NCBI GenBank assembly: GCA_016183815.1
Contig: JACPDW010000031.1
Location: forward strand, 1 to 44,301
Direction of reading: 5' to 3'
Length of the DNA stretch: 44,301 bases
DNA from: Flavobacteriia bacterium
Lineage (GTDB): Bacteria > Bacteroidota > Bacteroidia > Flavobacteriales_D > Crocinitomicaceae
Part shown: positions 17,251 through 24,783 of the stretch, piece after piece
How the letters are laid out: each line of letters opens with the position of its first letter
Position numbering within the stretch: position 1 is the stretch's first letter
Made by a program: the position numbers and the translations under genes
Notes under the pieces: generated by a model
The model's input: the letters and a program-made list of their open reading frames with translations, nothing else
Databases searched by the model: none
Told to the model about the DNA's origin: nothing

Positions 17251-18765
17251 CTAGAACGAAAATCTTAATCCAAACCTCAATTGATAATTATTGATTCTTA
17301 TATTATAATTTGGTCTTCTTATAAAAGACGTCAAACCCAAACTATTGTTTTGTTCAAAAAATAAGTTAAATCTAGACTGAAAATTTGTTTGAAACCCTAA
17401 TGTTACAATACCCTGAAAGGATTTTCCTAAAAGTGGGGATTTGTTTTTAAATTCTCTTACATTTTGATTTTCTTCATTTGTGATTTTAATTAAAGAGGAT
17501 CTTTTACTCTCTAAATCCATTGATAACCCAAAACGAACATAAGGTTGAATTTTTTTATCTGAAAAAGAATATTTTAATGTAAATGGAAATGAAAATTGAG
17601 TGCTTTTATAAATAAATTGTATTTTAAATAAATTACTATCTATAGAAGAAAAAGAATTGCCCAACTCTTGATTATCTATACGAATTTCACCTTCAGGAGA
17701 GGAAATTTCATAGTCTTCATTTGATTTTTTTGTAATGTATTTTTCAAACTCTTTACTTTTTCCAGATGCTTGAAGTCTATTTATACCACCATTTATACTC
17801 CATCTAGGAGATAATTGATAAGATACTTCAAGAGAATAAACTAAGTTTTTTATTGGATGACGTCGTTTTTTTACTAAATCATTTTGTAAAACAGCTTTTG
17901 CTGTTGGTTGAATAATTCTAGATTGTATTCCTACTGATGGTGACAAACTAATTGTCCATTTATAAATTTTCTTAGCTTTTTCAAGTTTTAAATTTTCAGT
18001 ATTATTTATTTGTTTGTTTTCCTGTATAGTTGTGTCAATAGATTCCTTGTTTTCATGAATTGCTTGTTTTTCTGAACTAACACTGTCTTTTGGAATTTCA
18101 TTTTTATCCTTTTCATTTGTTTCTAATGAAGAAATAATGCCAATATCTTTAGTAGATGTATTTAAACTCTGATCTTCTTGATTTTCTAATTTGGAATGAG
18201 TGTTTGAAATAAAATTTTCATTTTTTGATAGTTCTTTTTCTTTTGTGTTTTTGTCCTCATTTTTTGAAAAATCATTGATTGAAGTTGAATTAAACTTATC
18301 TTTTGATTTATTTTTTGTTCTATCATTTATTTGTTTAGAGGGTTTAATAATGTTACTTTTAGTTTGAATTGAATAGATTTGTGAGGTTTTATTTGAAACA
18401 ATACTATCTTTTTCTTTATTTTGGGAAATTAAATTTTCTGAATTTTGAGAATAATTTATAGTTGAATCTTTTTTCTCTATGATTTCATTTTTTTCTTCAA
18501 CTTTAATTGTCAATTCATTTTGAGTTGGATTTGCTTTGTTTTTGCTTTGAGTTGCATTATTTGTTGTAATTAAATAAATTAAACTTCCAACTAAAATTAT
18601 AGATGAAGAAGATATCCAAAATAAAGGAAGTTTCCACCATGAAGATTGAACGGTAATTTGTTTAAATATTTCAAGAAACAAACCTCTTGGAGGGGAAATA
18701 CTCTCCTCTTCAAAGCGATTTTGAAAGAACTTTCTTAATTCGTTATCTTGATCTAATTCATTCAT
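17251..18765 (-). CDS. Sigma-factor partner: cytoplasmic tail, one TM helix, long linker and C-terminal beta-barrel
   Basis: Coupled by an ATGA overlap to the ECF sigma gene upstream, so it is probably its regulator. Residues 1-43 are cytoplasmic and charged, 44-67 are a single membrane helix (WWKLPLFWISSSS onward), and about 70-265 are a low-complexity Lys/Asn/Ser/Glu/Thr linker with almost no hydrophobic clusters. From about 268 the chain turns into amphipathic strands (SLSPSVGIQSRI, LEVSYQLSPRWSINGGI) and ends NYQLRFGLRFSF with an aromatic terminal residue, like an outer-membrane barrel. One chain could thus reach from cytoplasm to outer membrane. No classical zinc anti-sigma motif is visible; the regulatory role is inference from position. 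Confidence 0.7.
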   Translation of the reverse strand: MNELDQDNELRKFFQNRFEEESISPPRGLFLEIFKQITVQSSWWKLPLFWISSSSIILVGSLIYLITTNNATQSKNKANPTQNELTIKVEEKNEIIEKKDSTINYSQNSENLISQNKEKDSIVSNKTSQIYSIQTKSNIIKPSKQINDRTKNKSKDKFNSTSINDFSKNEDKNTKEKELSKNENFISNTHSKLENQEDQSLNTSTKDIGIISSLETNEKDKNEIPKDSVSSEKQAIHENKESIDTTIQENKQINNTENLKLEKAKKIYKWTISLSPSVGIQSRIIQPTAKAVLQNDLVKKRRHPIKNLVYSLEVSYQLSPRWSINGGINRLQASGKSKEFEKYITKKSNEDYEISSPEGEIRIDNQELGNSFSSIDSNLFKIQFIYKSTQFSFPFTLKYSFSDKKIQPYVRFGLSMDLESKRSSLIKITNEENQNVREFKNKSPLLGKSFQGIVTLGFQTNFQSRFNLFFEQNNSLGLTSFIRRPNYNIRINNYQLRFGLRFSF

Positions 18766-19334
18766 TCTTTATTCTTCATTTTTTTTGCAATAGCAAAGTC
18801 CTTTTCTATAGCATTTTTTAATTCTCTTTTTGCATCAAACAATTGAGATTTAGATGTTCCCTCTGAGATGTTCATCATTTCTGCAATCTCTTTATGGGAA
18901 TAACCCTCAATAAAATAGGCACAAAAAACTTGTTTACGTCCTGGTGAAAGTAATTGGATGAAATGTAATAATTCAGATTGATTTAAATCTTGAAGTAAAG
19001 TTAAATCGATAAATGAATTTTCATATTTACTGCTGTCTTCAACAGCGTTGACTTCTGTATTTTGTTTTCTAAAATGACCTAAGCAACAATTAACGGTAAT
19101 TTTTTTCATCCATGCTTTAAAATTTTTTTCCATTGAAAATTGACCAAGGTTTTTAAAAATAAGCACAAATGCGTCTTGCAATAAATCCTTGGCTTCTTCT
19201 CTATCATTAATGTATCTCAGACAAACGCTGTACAAGAATGGGCTGTATTTGTCGTATAGCTTTTTACATGAACGCTGCTCACCTTTGATACATTGCCTAA
19301 TTAATTCAAATTCTATTTCGTAACTTTCTTGCAC
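18762..19334 (-). CDS. ECF-type RNA polymerase sigma-70 factor
   Basis: Directs RNA polymerase to a regulon, probably of envelope genes. Region 2 is YSPFLYSVCLRYINDREEAK followed by DLLQDAFVLIF; region 4 is LSPGRKQVFCAYFIEGYSHK with the helix-turn-helix KEIAEMMNISEGTSKSQL. The open frame extends upstream to a TTG at 19424, but the added 30 residues are hydrophobic and unlike a sigma factor. I choose GTG at 19334, giving 190 residues beginning VQESYEIEFELI, normal for ECF factors. A TATTTTTG box at 19340-19347 on the same strand sits immediately before this GTG, which would make the transcript nearly leaderless; that is tentative. A membrane/barrel partner follows directly. Confidence 0.88.
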   Translation of the reverse strand: MQESYEIEFELIRQCIKGEQRSCKKLYDKYSPFLYSVCLRYINDREEAKDLLQDAFVLIFKNLGQFSMEKNFKAWMKKITVNCCLGHFRKQNTEVNAVEDSSKYENSFIDLTLLQDLNQSELLHFIQLLSPGRKQVFCAYFIEGYSHKEIAEMMNISEGTSKSQLFDAKRELKNAIEKDFAIAKKMKNKE

Positions 19335-19720
19335 TAAGGCAAAAATAATCTTTTTAATGAATAGATGTAGATTTTTACCAAAAGGTTGGGTGAAATAAAA
19401 AAAAAAAATTAAATCTAGTTTCAAAATGTTTGTTTTTTTGATTCCTATTTTCTCAAAATTAAATTTTAAAACTTATTTTGTACAATTTAATCAATAAGTA
19501 CCACTTCTAAATAAAGAGGTCAATTAAATTATAATTGCTTATATTAAATTTGTGTTAAATTAAATAAATTATGAAAAAATATATACTTATTAAAGAATAT
19601 TGGATTTTTTCCGATAACGGTAATTAGTTCAGCATCAAAAAATATACATTTAGATTCATTTATTAGAAAATCACCAAAACTAGAGTTACGAAGTGTTTTG
19701 GGTTTTCTTGCAAAGACAAA
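19335..19720. other. Intergenic region with an orphan promoter-like box and broken short reading frame
   Basis: A 386-base stretch between the sigma factor (starting leftwards) and the end of the Nfu gene. On the plus strand TAAATTTG (19546-19564 area) matches the -7 consensus and precedes ATG at 19571, which opens a frame of only 18 codons (MKKYILIKEYW...). A shift at the T-run near 19606 would extend it into a hydrophobic, signal-like stretch. This may be the remains of a small exported-protein gene; nothing else is recognised here. Confidence 0.3.
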
Positions 19721-20314
19721 CTATGCATTAACCGCTACAACTTCTTCTATTGAAGGAATATGTTGTTTTAACAAGCTTTCTATTCCGAATTTTAATGTAG
19801 CAGTTGATGAAGGGCAACCTGAACAAGATCCTTTAAGTAATAAATGTACTTTACCGTCCTGATAACCAACAAAATCTATTGCACCGCCATCTCCTTCAAC
19901 AGCTGGACGGACATATTCATCAAGTAATGAAATAATTTCTTCATCAAATTCACTTTTAGTAAATTGAATTGTAGAATTAGTATTGTCACTTTCGTTTCGA
20001 TTTTCTGGAAATTGAATGATTATCTCTTTGTCTTCAGATAACCATTCCTTTATAAACTCACGAACTTCCATTTGTACAAAATCCCAAGGAACCTCTTCTG
20101 ACTTTACAACTGTGATAAAATTTGATGCCATGAATACACCTTTAACAAAAGGAAAAAGAAAAAGTGCTTCTGCCAAAGGAGATTTACCTTTAGCATCTAG
20201 TAATGAATTAAATTCTGCAGATTTAGCGGTAGGGATAATTATTTTATCTGCCACAAACTTTAAAGAATTTGGGTTTGGTGTCATTTCAGCATAAACGTTT
20301 ATTGCTTGTTTCAT
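19721..20314 (-). CDS. NifU-like iron-sulfur cluster carrier (Nfu)
   Basis: A 197-residue cytoplasmic scaffold or carrier that delivers Fe-S clusters to client proteins. The N-terminal half is the Nfu_N domain (AEMTPNPNSLKFVADK near residues 9-24). The C-terminal half is the NifU domain, with EYVRPAVEGDGGAIDFVGY and the cluster-binding CSGC (Cys164, Cys167). Domain order and length match the bacterial/mitochondrial Nfu type. It is flanked by unrelated genes and seems monocistronic. Confidence 0.92.
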   Translation of the reverse strand: MKQAINVYAEMTPNPNSLKFVADKIIIPTAKSAEFNSLLDAKGKSPLAEALFLFPFVKGVFMASNFITVVKSEEVPWDFVQMEVREFIKEWLSEDKEIIIQFPENRNESDNTNSTIQFTKSEFDEEIISLLDEYVRPAVEGDGGAIDFVGYQDGKVHLLLKGSCSGCPSSTATLKFGIESLLKQHIPSIEEVVAVNA

Positions 20315-20401
20315 GTCGTTTTGAAATTAAAGTATAAAATTAAGTAAAATAAGTAATATGCACTATTTTATTGAATTTTTATAATTTTTTTTTAAAAAAT
20401 G

Positions 20402-20431
20402 TTTGCATATTAAATTTTTAGTGTAAATTTG
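20402..20431 (+). promoter_or_regulatory. Bacteroidota-type promoter of the first small lipoprotein gene
   Basis: TTTG at 20402-20405 and TAAATTTG at 20424-20431, separated by 18 bases, match the -33 TTTG / -7 TAnnTTTG promoter of Bacteroidota primary sigma factors. The lipoprotein ATG lies 34 bases after the -7 box. This is the best promoter in the window. Confidence 0.7.
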
Positions 20432-20465
20432 TGCCATTATTAACAAAAATAAAAACTTAATTATT

Positions 20466-20672
20466 ATGAAAAAAGTATTAGTTATTGCTGCTTTAGGAGT
20501 ATTTGTTTTAGCTTCTTGCAAAAAAGACTATGTATGTAAATGTACTATCGATGGAGAAACTTACACTTACGATTTAGGTAAAATCAAGAAAAAAGATGCA
20601 AAAGATGCATGTGATTCTGCTGGAAGTATTTGGTTATTAGCAGGTGGTACTTGTGATTATGAGAAAAAATAA
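20466..20672 (+). CDS. Small cysteine-containing lipoprotein, paralogue of the gene at 21466
   Basis: A 68-residue protein with a lipoprotein signal peptide ending LASC (lipid-anchored Cys18). The mature part has four further Cys: YVCKC, KDAC and GTC. The pattern Cys-x-Cys, GET, then KIKKKDAKDAC recurs in the 68-residue product of 21466-21672, so the two are paralogues. Four mature cysteines allow two disulfides, and the gene between them encodes an exported thioredoxin-fold protein. It has its own strong promoter and a strong terminator 20 bases after the stop, so it may be highly expressed as a single gene. Function unknown. Confidence 0.85.
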   Translation: MKKVLVIAALGVFVLASCKKDYVCKCTIDGETYTYDLGKIKKKDAKDACDSAGSIWLLAGGTCDYEKK

Positions 20673-20690
20673 TTTGTACACAAGTTATTT

Positions 20691-20719
20691 AAAAGGAAGC
20701 TTTAGCTTCCTTTTTTTTT
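20691..20719 (+). terminator. Rho-independent terminator
   Basis: An 8-bp perfect stem AAGGAAGC/GCTTCCTT with TTTA loop (20693-20712), continuing into a run of nine T. It ends the small lipoprotein transcript. Confidence 0.9.
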
Positions 20720-20776
20720 GTTTTAAAATCAAGTTTTTGGATTTGAATTTAAATTTTTTTTAATATTTATCTTATA

Positions 20777-21433
20777 ATGAAAAAAATATATTTCTTCGTA
20801 TTCGTATTAATCAGCACTTTAACTATCGTCTATTTTAAAACAATAGAAAGACTTTTAATAGAAAATAATTTTTCATGGACAATTAGTAAAGCCTTGCCCT
20901 ATTTTTTAGTAGTAGTATTAGGTTTTATTCTAAGTTATTTTATTTACAATTTAGCAAAAACAAAAATAATAAAACTCATATTGTCTGTATTTGTAGCTGT
21001 TTTACCTTTTATTATTTCATTTATTTTCCATCCAATTTATGAAGGAGATTTTTCTCGTGTAGGAACGTCTTATCAATTAAAAAATGACAATCAAGATTTT
21101 CAAACTGTTGATTTAGTAGTATTAACCATTCCTGGCTGTCCATTTTGCCACGAATCTACAATTTATTCGAATAAAATGTTACTAAGACAACCTAGATTAA
21201 AAATAAAATATATTGTTTGCGACACCAATACCCGTGAAATAGAACCATATCAAAAAAAATTGAATAGAAAGATTTCAGTTTCCCTTGCAAAAGATTTAAA
21301 ACTATGTATAAATATTTCACAAGGTTCCTTTCCTACTTTTGTAGCTCTTAAAAATAAGAAGATTGTTGAGAAATGGTCTAATGATCAGTTCGGAGTAAGA
21401 GCAAAAGATTTTGTTGAAAATTTTATTCGATAG
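20777..21433 (+). CDS. Membrane-anchored thioredoxin-fold protein (CPFC)
   Basis: A 218-residue protein with three predicted membrane helices (about 3-20, 40-57, 65-84), leaving the C-terminal domain in the periplasm by the positive-inside rule. That domain has the redox motif GCPFC (Cys121, Cys124) after a beta strand VDLVVLTIP, and GSFPTF with Pro186 as the cis-proline, both thioredoxin-fold hallmarks. It probably oxidises, reduces or isomerises disulfides in exported proteins. It lies between two related Cys-rich small lipoproteins, which are plausible substrates. Direction of electron flow is not predictable; the motif differs from Trx CGPC, DsbA CPHC and TlpA-type motifs. Confidence 0.75.
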   Translation: MKKIYFFVFVLISTLTIVYFKTIERLLIENNFSWTISKALPYFLVVVLGFILSYFIYNLAKTKIIKLILSVFVAVLPFIISFIFHPIYEGDFSRVGTSYQLKNDNQDFQTVDLVVLTIPGCPFCHESTIYSNKMLLRQPRLKIKYIVCDTNTREIEPYQKKLNRKISVSLAKDLKLCINISQGSFPTFVALKNKKIVEKWSNDQFGVRAKDFVENFIR

Positions 21434-21465
21434 CTTTTTTAAGTATTTTTGAAGAAAAAATACGT

Positions 21466-21672
21466 ATGAAAAGTGTAATTATATTATCCTCAACATTAAT
21501 ATTTATTATATTGATGGTGTTTTCATGTTCAAAAGAATATTCTTGTGAATGTTGTTTGTCAAGTAATGGTGAAACAACTTGTACTACATTTAAAATTAAA
21601 AAAAGAAAAAAAGAAGCAGAAGCTGAATGCAAATCTACTGCCTCATTATATTCATACTGCACTTTTAAATAA
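21466..21672 (+). CDS. Small cysteine-rich lipoprotein, paralogue of the gene at 20466
   Basis: A 68-residue lipoprotein: signal peptide ending VFSC (Cys21), then YSCECC, TTC, EAEC and SYC, that is six mature cysteines. Compared with the paralogue it keeps the Cys-x-Cys, the GET turn, the KIKK stretch, the mid Cys and the last Cys, and adds one pair (second Cys of CECC and the TTC). An even number in both fits two versus three disulfides. It starts 32 bases after the thioredoxin-fold gene and is probably co-transcribed with it. Function unknown. Confidence 0.85.
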   Translation: MKSVIILSSTLIFIILMVFSCSKEYSCECCLSSNGETTCTTFKIKKRKKEAEAECKSTASLYSYCTFK

Positions 21673-21676
21673 TTTT

Positions 21677-21726
21677 TTTTTCATATCATTTTTTTTTACA
21701 TTTGTAAAAAAAAATGATATGAAAAA
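21677..21726 (+). repeat. Perfect 23-bp inverted repeat holding a -7 box and a start codon
   Basis: Arms 21677-21699 and 21704-21726 are exact reverse complements (core CATATCAT then a T run, AC, loop ATTT, GT, an A run, TGATATG). The loop and its flanks spell TACATTTG (21697-21704), a match to the -7 consensus TAnnTTTG. The ATG of the PKD adhesin is 21719-21721, inside the right arm. A transcript starting from this box would lack the left arm, whereas read-through from the thioredoxin gene would fold the start codon into the hairpin. There is no U-run after the hairpin, so it is not a classical terminator. Confidence 0.85.
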
Positions 21727-24208
21727 GATTTATTCTTTAGTTTTGTTTTTGTCATTGTTGACAATTTTTAGTAATAAAGTCTTATCTCAAGATTTTACAC
21801 ATGACTATACTGGTGCCTGCCCTGATGTAATTGTTAACTTTCAATATACAGGAAACAATCCTGACGTTGTATATTTTTATTGGGACTTTGGTGATGGGGA
21901 ATCTGATCAAGGTACTAATACATCAACAAGTCATAATTATACAACTTCTGGTGATTATTATGTTTATTTGAGCTTGCTTGATATTAATTTTAATTTTATT
22001 GATAATTCTTATACATTATTGAGCATAGGTGGAGGAACTAACTACATTGTTTCAAATGTATTATTTGCATCAGTTGGTCAAAATGTAAATTTTTCAATCG
22101 ATGGTGAAGGAACATTTTCGTCTATTTTATGGAATTTTGGTGATGGCACACAAAGTACAGAATTTTCTCCAACTCATTCCTATTCAAATGTAGGTGTGTA
22201 TAATGTAACAGCTTTAACACAGAATGATTGCGGTCAAACACTTTTAGAATATCAAATTGCAGTTTCAGATTATACTTTTACCTATTCGTCATTAGATTCG
22301 TGCGCGAACTCTACTTTTGACTTTGAACCAAATATTACAGATAGTACTGGATTAAACTTTTTTTGGGATTTTAGTGGAATTGAGGTATCTGAAGATATGA
22401 CACCATCAATTGAATTTGCAAACCCAGGACAATATATTGTAAATTTTTATGTCACAGATGAAAATTGGAATATTCTTGGTGGATATACCGATACGGTGAA
22501 TGTAAATGGAGATATTTACACAATTTCGGCAAACCCTTCTTCATCTAGTCCAAATACACCAATCGAATTTACAATTATAGGTGATCAAATACCTTCTTCC
22601 GTTGTATGGGACTTTGGAGATGGCAATACCTCAACAGAAATGTCTCCTACACATATTTATACCACTACAGGTGAATATTATGTAACAGCAACTGTACCTT
22701 CGTTTTGTGGAGATATCACTTATACCACCAATGTAAATATTTCTAATATTGATTTTACTTTTACATTAAGTTCAGAATGTTCTCCTTCACAAGTTAGTTT
22801 TCAATATACAGGTACAGAGCCAGGAGTGATAAATTATTATTGGGAATTTGGTGACGGACAAAGTAGTTGTTGTGATGAAATTAATCCTGTTCACGATTTT
22901 AGTAATGGGGGAGATTATGCTGTTTATCTATGGGCGTTTGATTCACTTGGGAATGCCTTGGGATATATTTATAAAAATATACACATTGGAAGTGGCTATT
23001 ACAACGAAATATCACATACTACTTGCGGTTCATACGATTGGAATGGACAGACTTATACACAATCAGGTACTTATACTTTTTCCACTCAAACACAAGATTT
23101 GTGCGATTCAACAGTTGTATTAAACTTAACGATTGCTGATTTTATTGAAAATAATAGCAATGTAAATGCGTGTCAAACTTATACTTGGCCTGTAAATGGA
23201 ATGACATATACTTCTTCTGGAGTTTATTCAGAAACTTATACAAGTTCTCAAGGATGTGATTCTATTGTTTCATTGAATTTATCAATAGGGAATCCGAGTA
23301 CTGGAGAAACATCAGTAAGTATTTGTAATTCTTATTATTGGAGTTTGTCAAATGAAATCTATACCCAAAGTGGAGATTATACAGCTACTATTTCAAATAT
23401 TTATGGTTGTGATTCAACGGTAACACTTCATTTAACAATTATTGAACCTTACCAAACAGTTGAAGATGTTTCTGCTTGTAATTTTTACATCTGGGAAGTA
23501 ACTGGACAGTTTTTATTTATGTCTGGTACCTATACTGAAACACTGATGGCAACTAATGGTTGCGATTCTATATTGACTCTGAATTTGTCAATCGGTTACC
23601 CGACTTTTGGTTCAGAAACACAATCTGCTTGTGATAGTTATACTTGGCCTTTAGACGGACAAACTTATTATGAAACAGGTTCCTATTTTGCTACCATTCC
23701 GAACGCTTTAGGTTGTGACTCGCTTGTCACTTTAGATTTAACCATTAATGCAATTGATAATTCAGTTTCTGTTGTTGGAATTACCATCACAGCAAATGAA
23801 GTTGATGCTCAATATCAATGGTTAGATTGTAACAATGGAAATACTCCTATTGTTGGTGCAAATTTACAGTCTTTTACCCCAACTCAAAATGGTTTATATG
23901 CAGTTCGCATCACTAAAAATTCTTGTACTGAGGAAAGTGATTGTGTTACAATATCTAGTGTTGGTATAAATGAATCAACTTCTTCTAAGATTGGCATTTA
24001 TCCTAATCCATTTGAAAATTTTATAATGGTTAATAGTGAATCGAAAAACATAAAATATTCGATTTCTGAAATTAGTGGAAAAATTGTTGAATCAAACCAA
24101 ATGATACAAAACAGCAAAATTAACACTGCCCACTTACAAAAAGGAATTTATATTATTGAATTGTTTGACAATAATGACAAAGTAATGCATAAAGTGATAA
24201 AAGAATAA
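21719..24208 (+). CDS. T9SS-exported adhesin-like protein with PKD domains and Cys-bearing repeats
   Basis: An 829-residue surface or secreted protein. The frame is open back to 21545, but only the ATG at 21719 gives a signal peptide (MKKIYSLVLFLSLLTIF...SQ) and it avoids overlapping the upstream lipoprotein gene. Residues about 30-420 hold five PKD-like domains (WDFGDG near 55, WNFGDG near 137, a degenerate WDFSG near 215, WDFGDG near 297, WEFGDG near 374). Residues about 430-675 hold five repeats of about 42-50 residues, each with a Cys at the start, Y-x-W, a SG-x-Y turn and a closing CDS motif, suggesting one disulfide per repeat. The end, from GIYPNPFEN, is a type A T9SS sorting domain. 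Binding to polysaccharide or cells is inferred. Confidence 0.88.
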   Translation: MKKIYSLVLFLSLLTIFSNKVLSQDFTHDYTGACPDVIVNFQYTGNNPDVVYFYWDFGDGESDQGTNTSTSHNYTTSGDYYVYLSLLDINFNFIDNSYTLLSIGGGTNYIVSNVLFASVGQNVNFSIDGEGTFSSILWNFGDGTQSTEFSPTHSYSNVGVYNVTALTQNDCGQTLLEYQIAVSDYTFTYSSLDSCANSTFDFEPNITDSTGLNFFWDFSGIEVSEDMTPSIEFANPGQYIVNFYVTDENWNILGGYTDTVNVNGDIYTISANPSSSSPNTPIEFTIIGDQIPSSVVWDFGDGNTSTEMSPTHIYTTTGEYYVTATVPSFCGDITYTTNVNISNIDFTFTLSSECSPSQVSFQYTGTEPGVINYYWEFGDGQSSCCDEINPVHDFSNGGDYAVYLWAFDSLGNALGYIYKNIHIGSGYYNEISHTTCGSYDWNGQTYTQSGTYTFSTQTQDLCDSTVVLNLTIADFIENNSNVNACQTYTWPVNGMTYTSSGVYSETYTSSQGCDSIVSLNLSIGNPSTGETSVSICNSYYWSLSNEIYTQSGDYTATISNIYGCDSTVTLHLTIIEPYQTVEDVSACNFYIWEVTGQFLFMSGTYTETLMATNGCDSILTLNLSIGYPTFGSETQSACDSYTWPLDGQTYYETGSYFATIPNALGCDSLVTLDLTINAIDNSVSVVGITITANEVDAQYQWLDCNNGNTPIVGANLQSFTPTQNGLYAVRITKNSCTEESDCVTISSVGINESTSSKIGIYPNPFENFIMVNSESKNIKYSISEISGKIVESNQMIQNSKINTAHLQKGIYIIELFDNNDKVMHKVIKE

Positions 24209-24228
24209 TTATATTTTTATAGTTTTTA

Positions 24229-24270
24229 ATATAAGCTCAAACGAAAGTTTGGGCTTATATATTTTTTTTT
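24229..24270 (+). terminator. Rho-independent terminator of the PKD adhesin gene
   Basis: A 14-bp stem (24229-24242 with 24247-24260, one G-U pair) closed by a GAAA tetraloop and followed by nine T at 24262-24270, starting 20 bases after the stop codon. Confidence 0.92.
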
Positions 24271-24783
24271 CAGACAAATCAAATCAATTCAATTTAAATT
24301 TATGATTAATAGATGTTTATATTAGATAAAATTTACCCCTTGCTAATTAATAACCTGAGTTCGATTATTAAAATTGGATTCAGACCGCTCAAAAACAATG
24401 AGTTACGAATGACGCTTTTGAAGATTTATCGAGATAAATCGATAAAGGGTTGTGAAGTAAATCGTTGTTTATCAGCGGAATATTTTTTTACTTTATATAA
24501 AAACCTGTTATACTTCGTTGTTTTCTCTCGATTTAGCCAGCTAAATTTTCGATCAAAATCCTTGTCTAACAGTTCTTTATATTAATCTGAATTTCAATTT
24601 TACTATCGAACTAGGTTAATACAATATACAATTTTAATAAGTCCAAAATTTTAAAATATGCCGATACAATATGAAAATATACACCGCCAAAGGCAACATC
24701 GAAGATAATTTTTAATTAGTCTATAATGAATATGTAATCGGTATTACTTTTTATTATAGATTATATAATCTATGTATTTTATA
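24271..24783. other. Gene-free stretch with several inverted repeats
   Basis: About 510 bases with no gene I can support. A 90-codon open frame (24313-24585) has no recognisable domain and low plausibility. Small perfect inverted repeats lie at 24423-24440 (GATTTATC/GATAAATC) and 24531-24546 (ATTTAGC/GCTAAAT). It may be the wreck of an old gene or mobile element, or it may encode a structured RNA; the sequence does not decide. Confidence 0.4.
24721..24773. repeat. Nested inverted repeats and an 18-bp palindrome
   Basis: ATAGATTATATAATCTAT at 24756-24773 is a perfect 18-bp palindrome, 10 bases downstream of the DUF5606 stop (leftward). Overlapping it, CTATAAT (24721-24727) pairs with ATTATAG (24753-24759), enclosing GTAAT/ATTAC with a CGGT loop (24734-24747). 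Only one of the overlapping folds can form at a time. No U-run follows on either strand. Confidence 0.6.

Noticed and set aside
21545-21718. 58-codon N-terminal extension of the PKD adhesin
   Set aside because: It overlaps the lipoprotein gene in another frame, lacks a signal peptide and passes through the inverted repeat; the ATG at 21719 starts a proper signal peptide.
21677-21726. Rho-independent terminator of the lipoprotein gene
   Set aside because: The stem is strong but is followed by A-rich coding sequence rather than a U-run.
23020-23745. CRISPR array or DNA tandem repeat
   Set aside because: The periodicity is at the protein level (Cys-bearing repeats) with diverged DNA and no identical repeat units.
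24313-24585. 90-codon open frame on the plus strand
   Set aside because: No recognisable domain, composition unlike the neighbouring genes, and it lies in a stretch full of inverted repeats; treated as non-coding.
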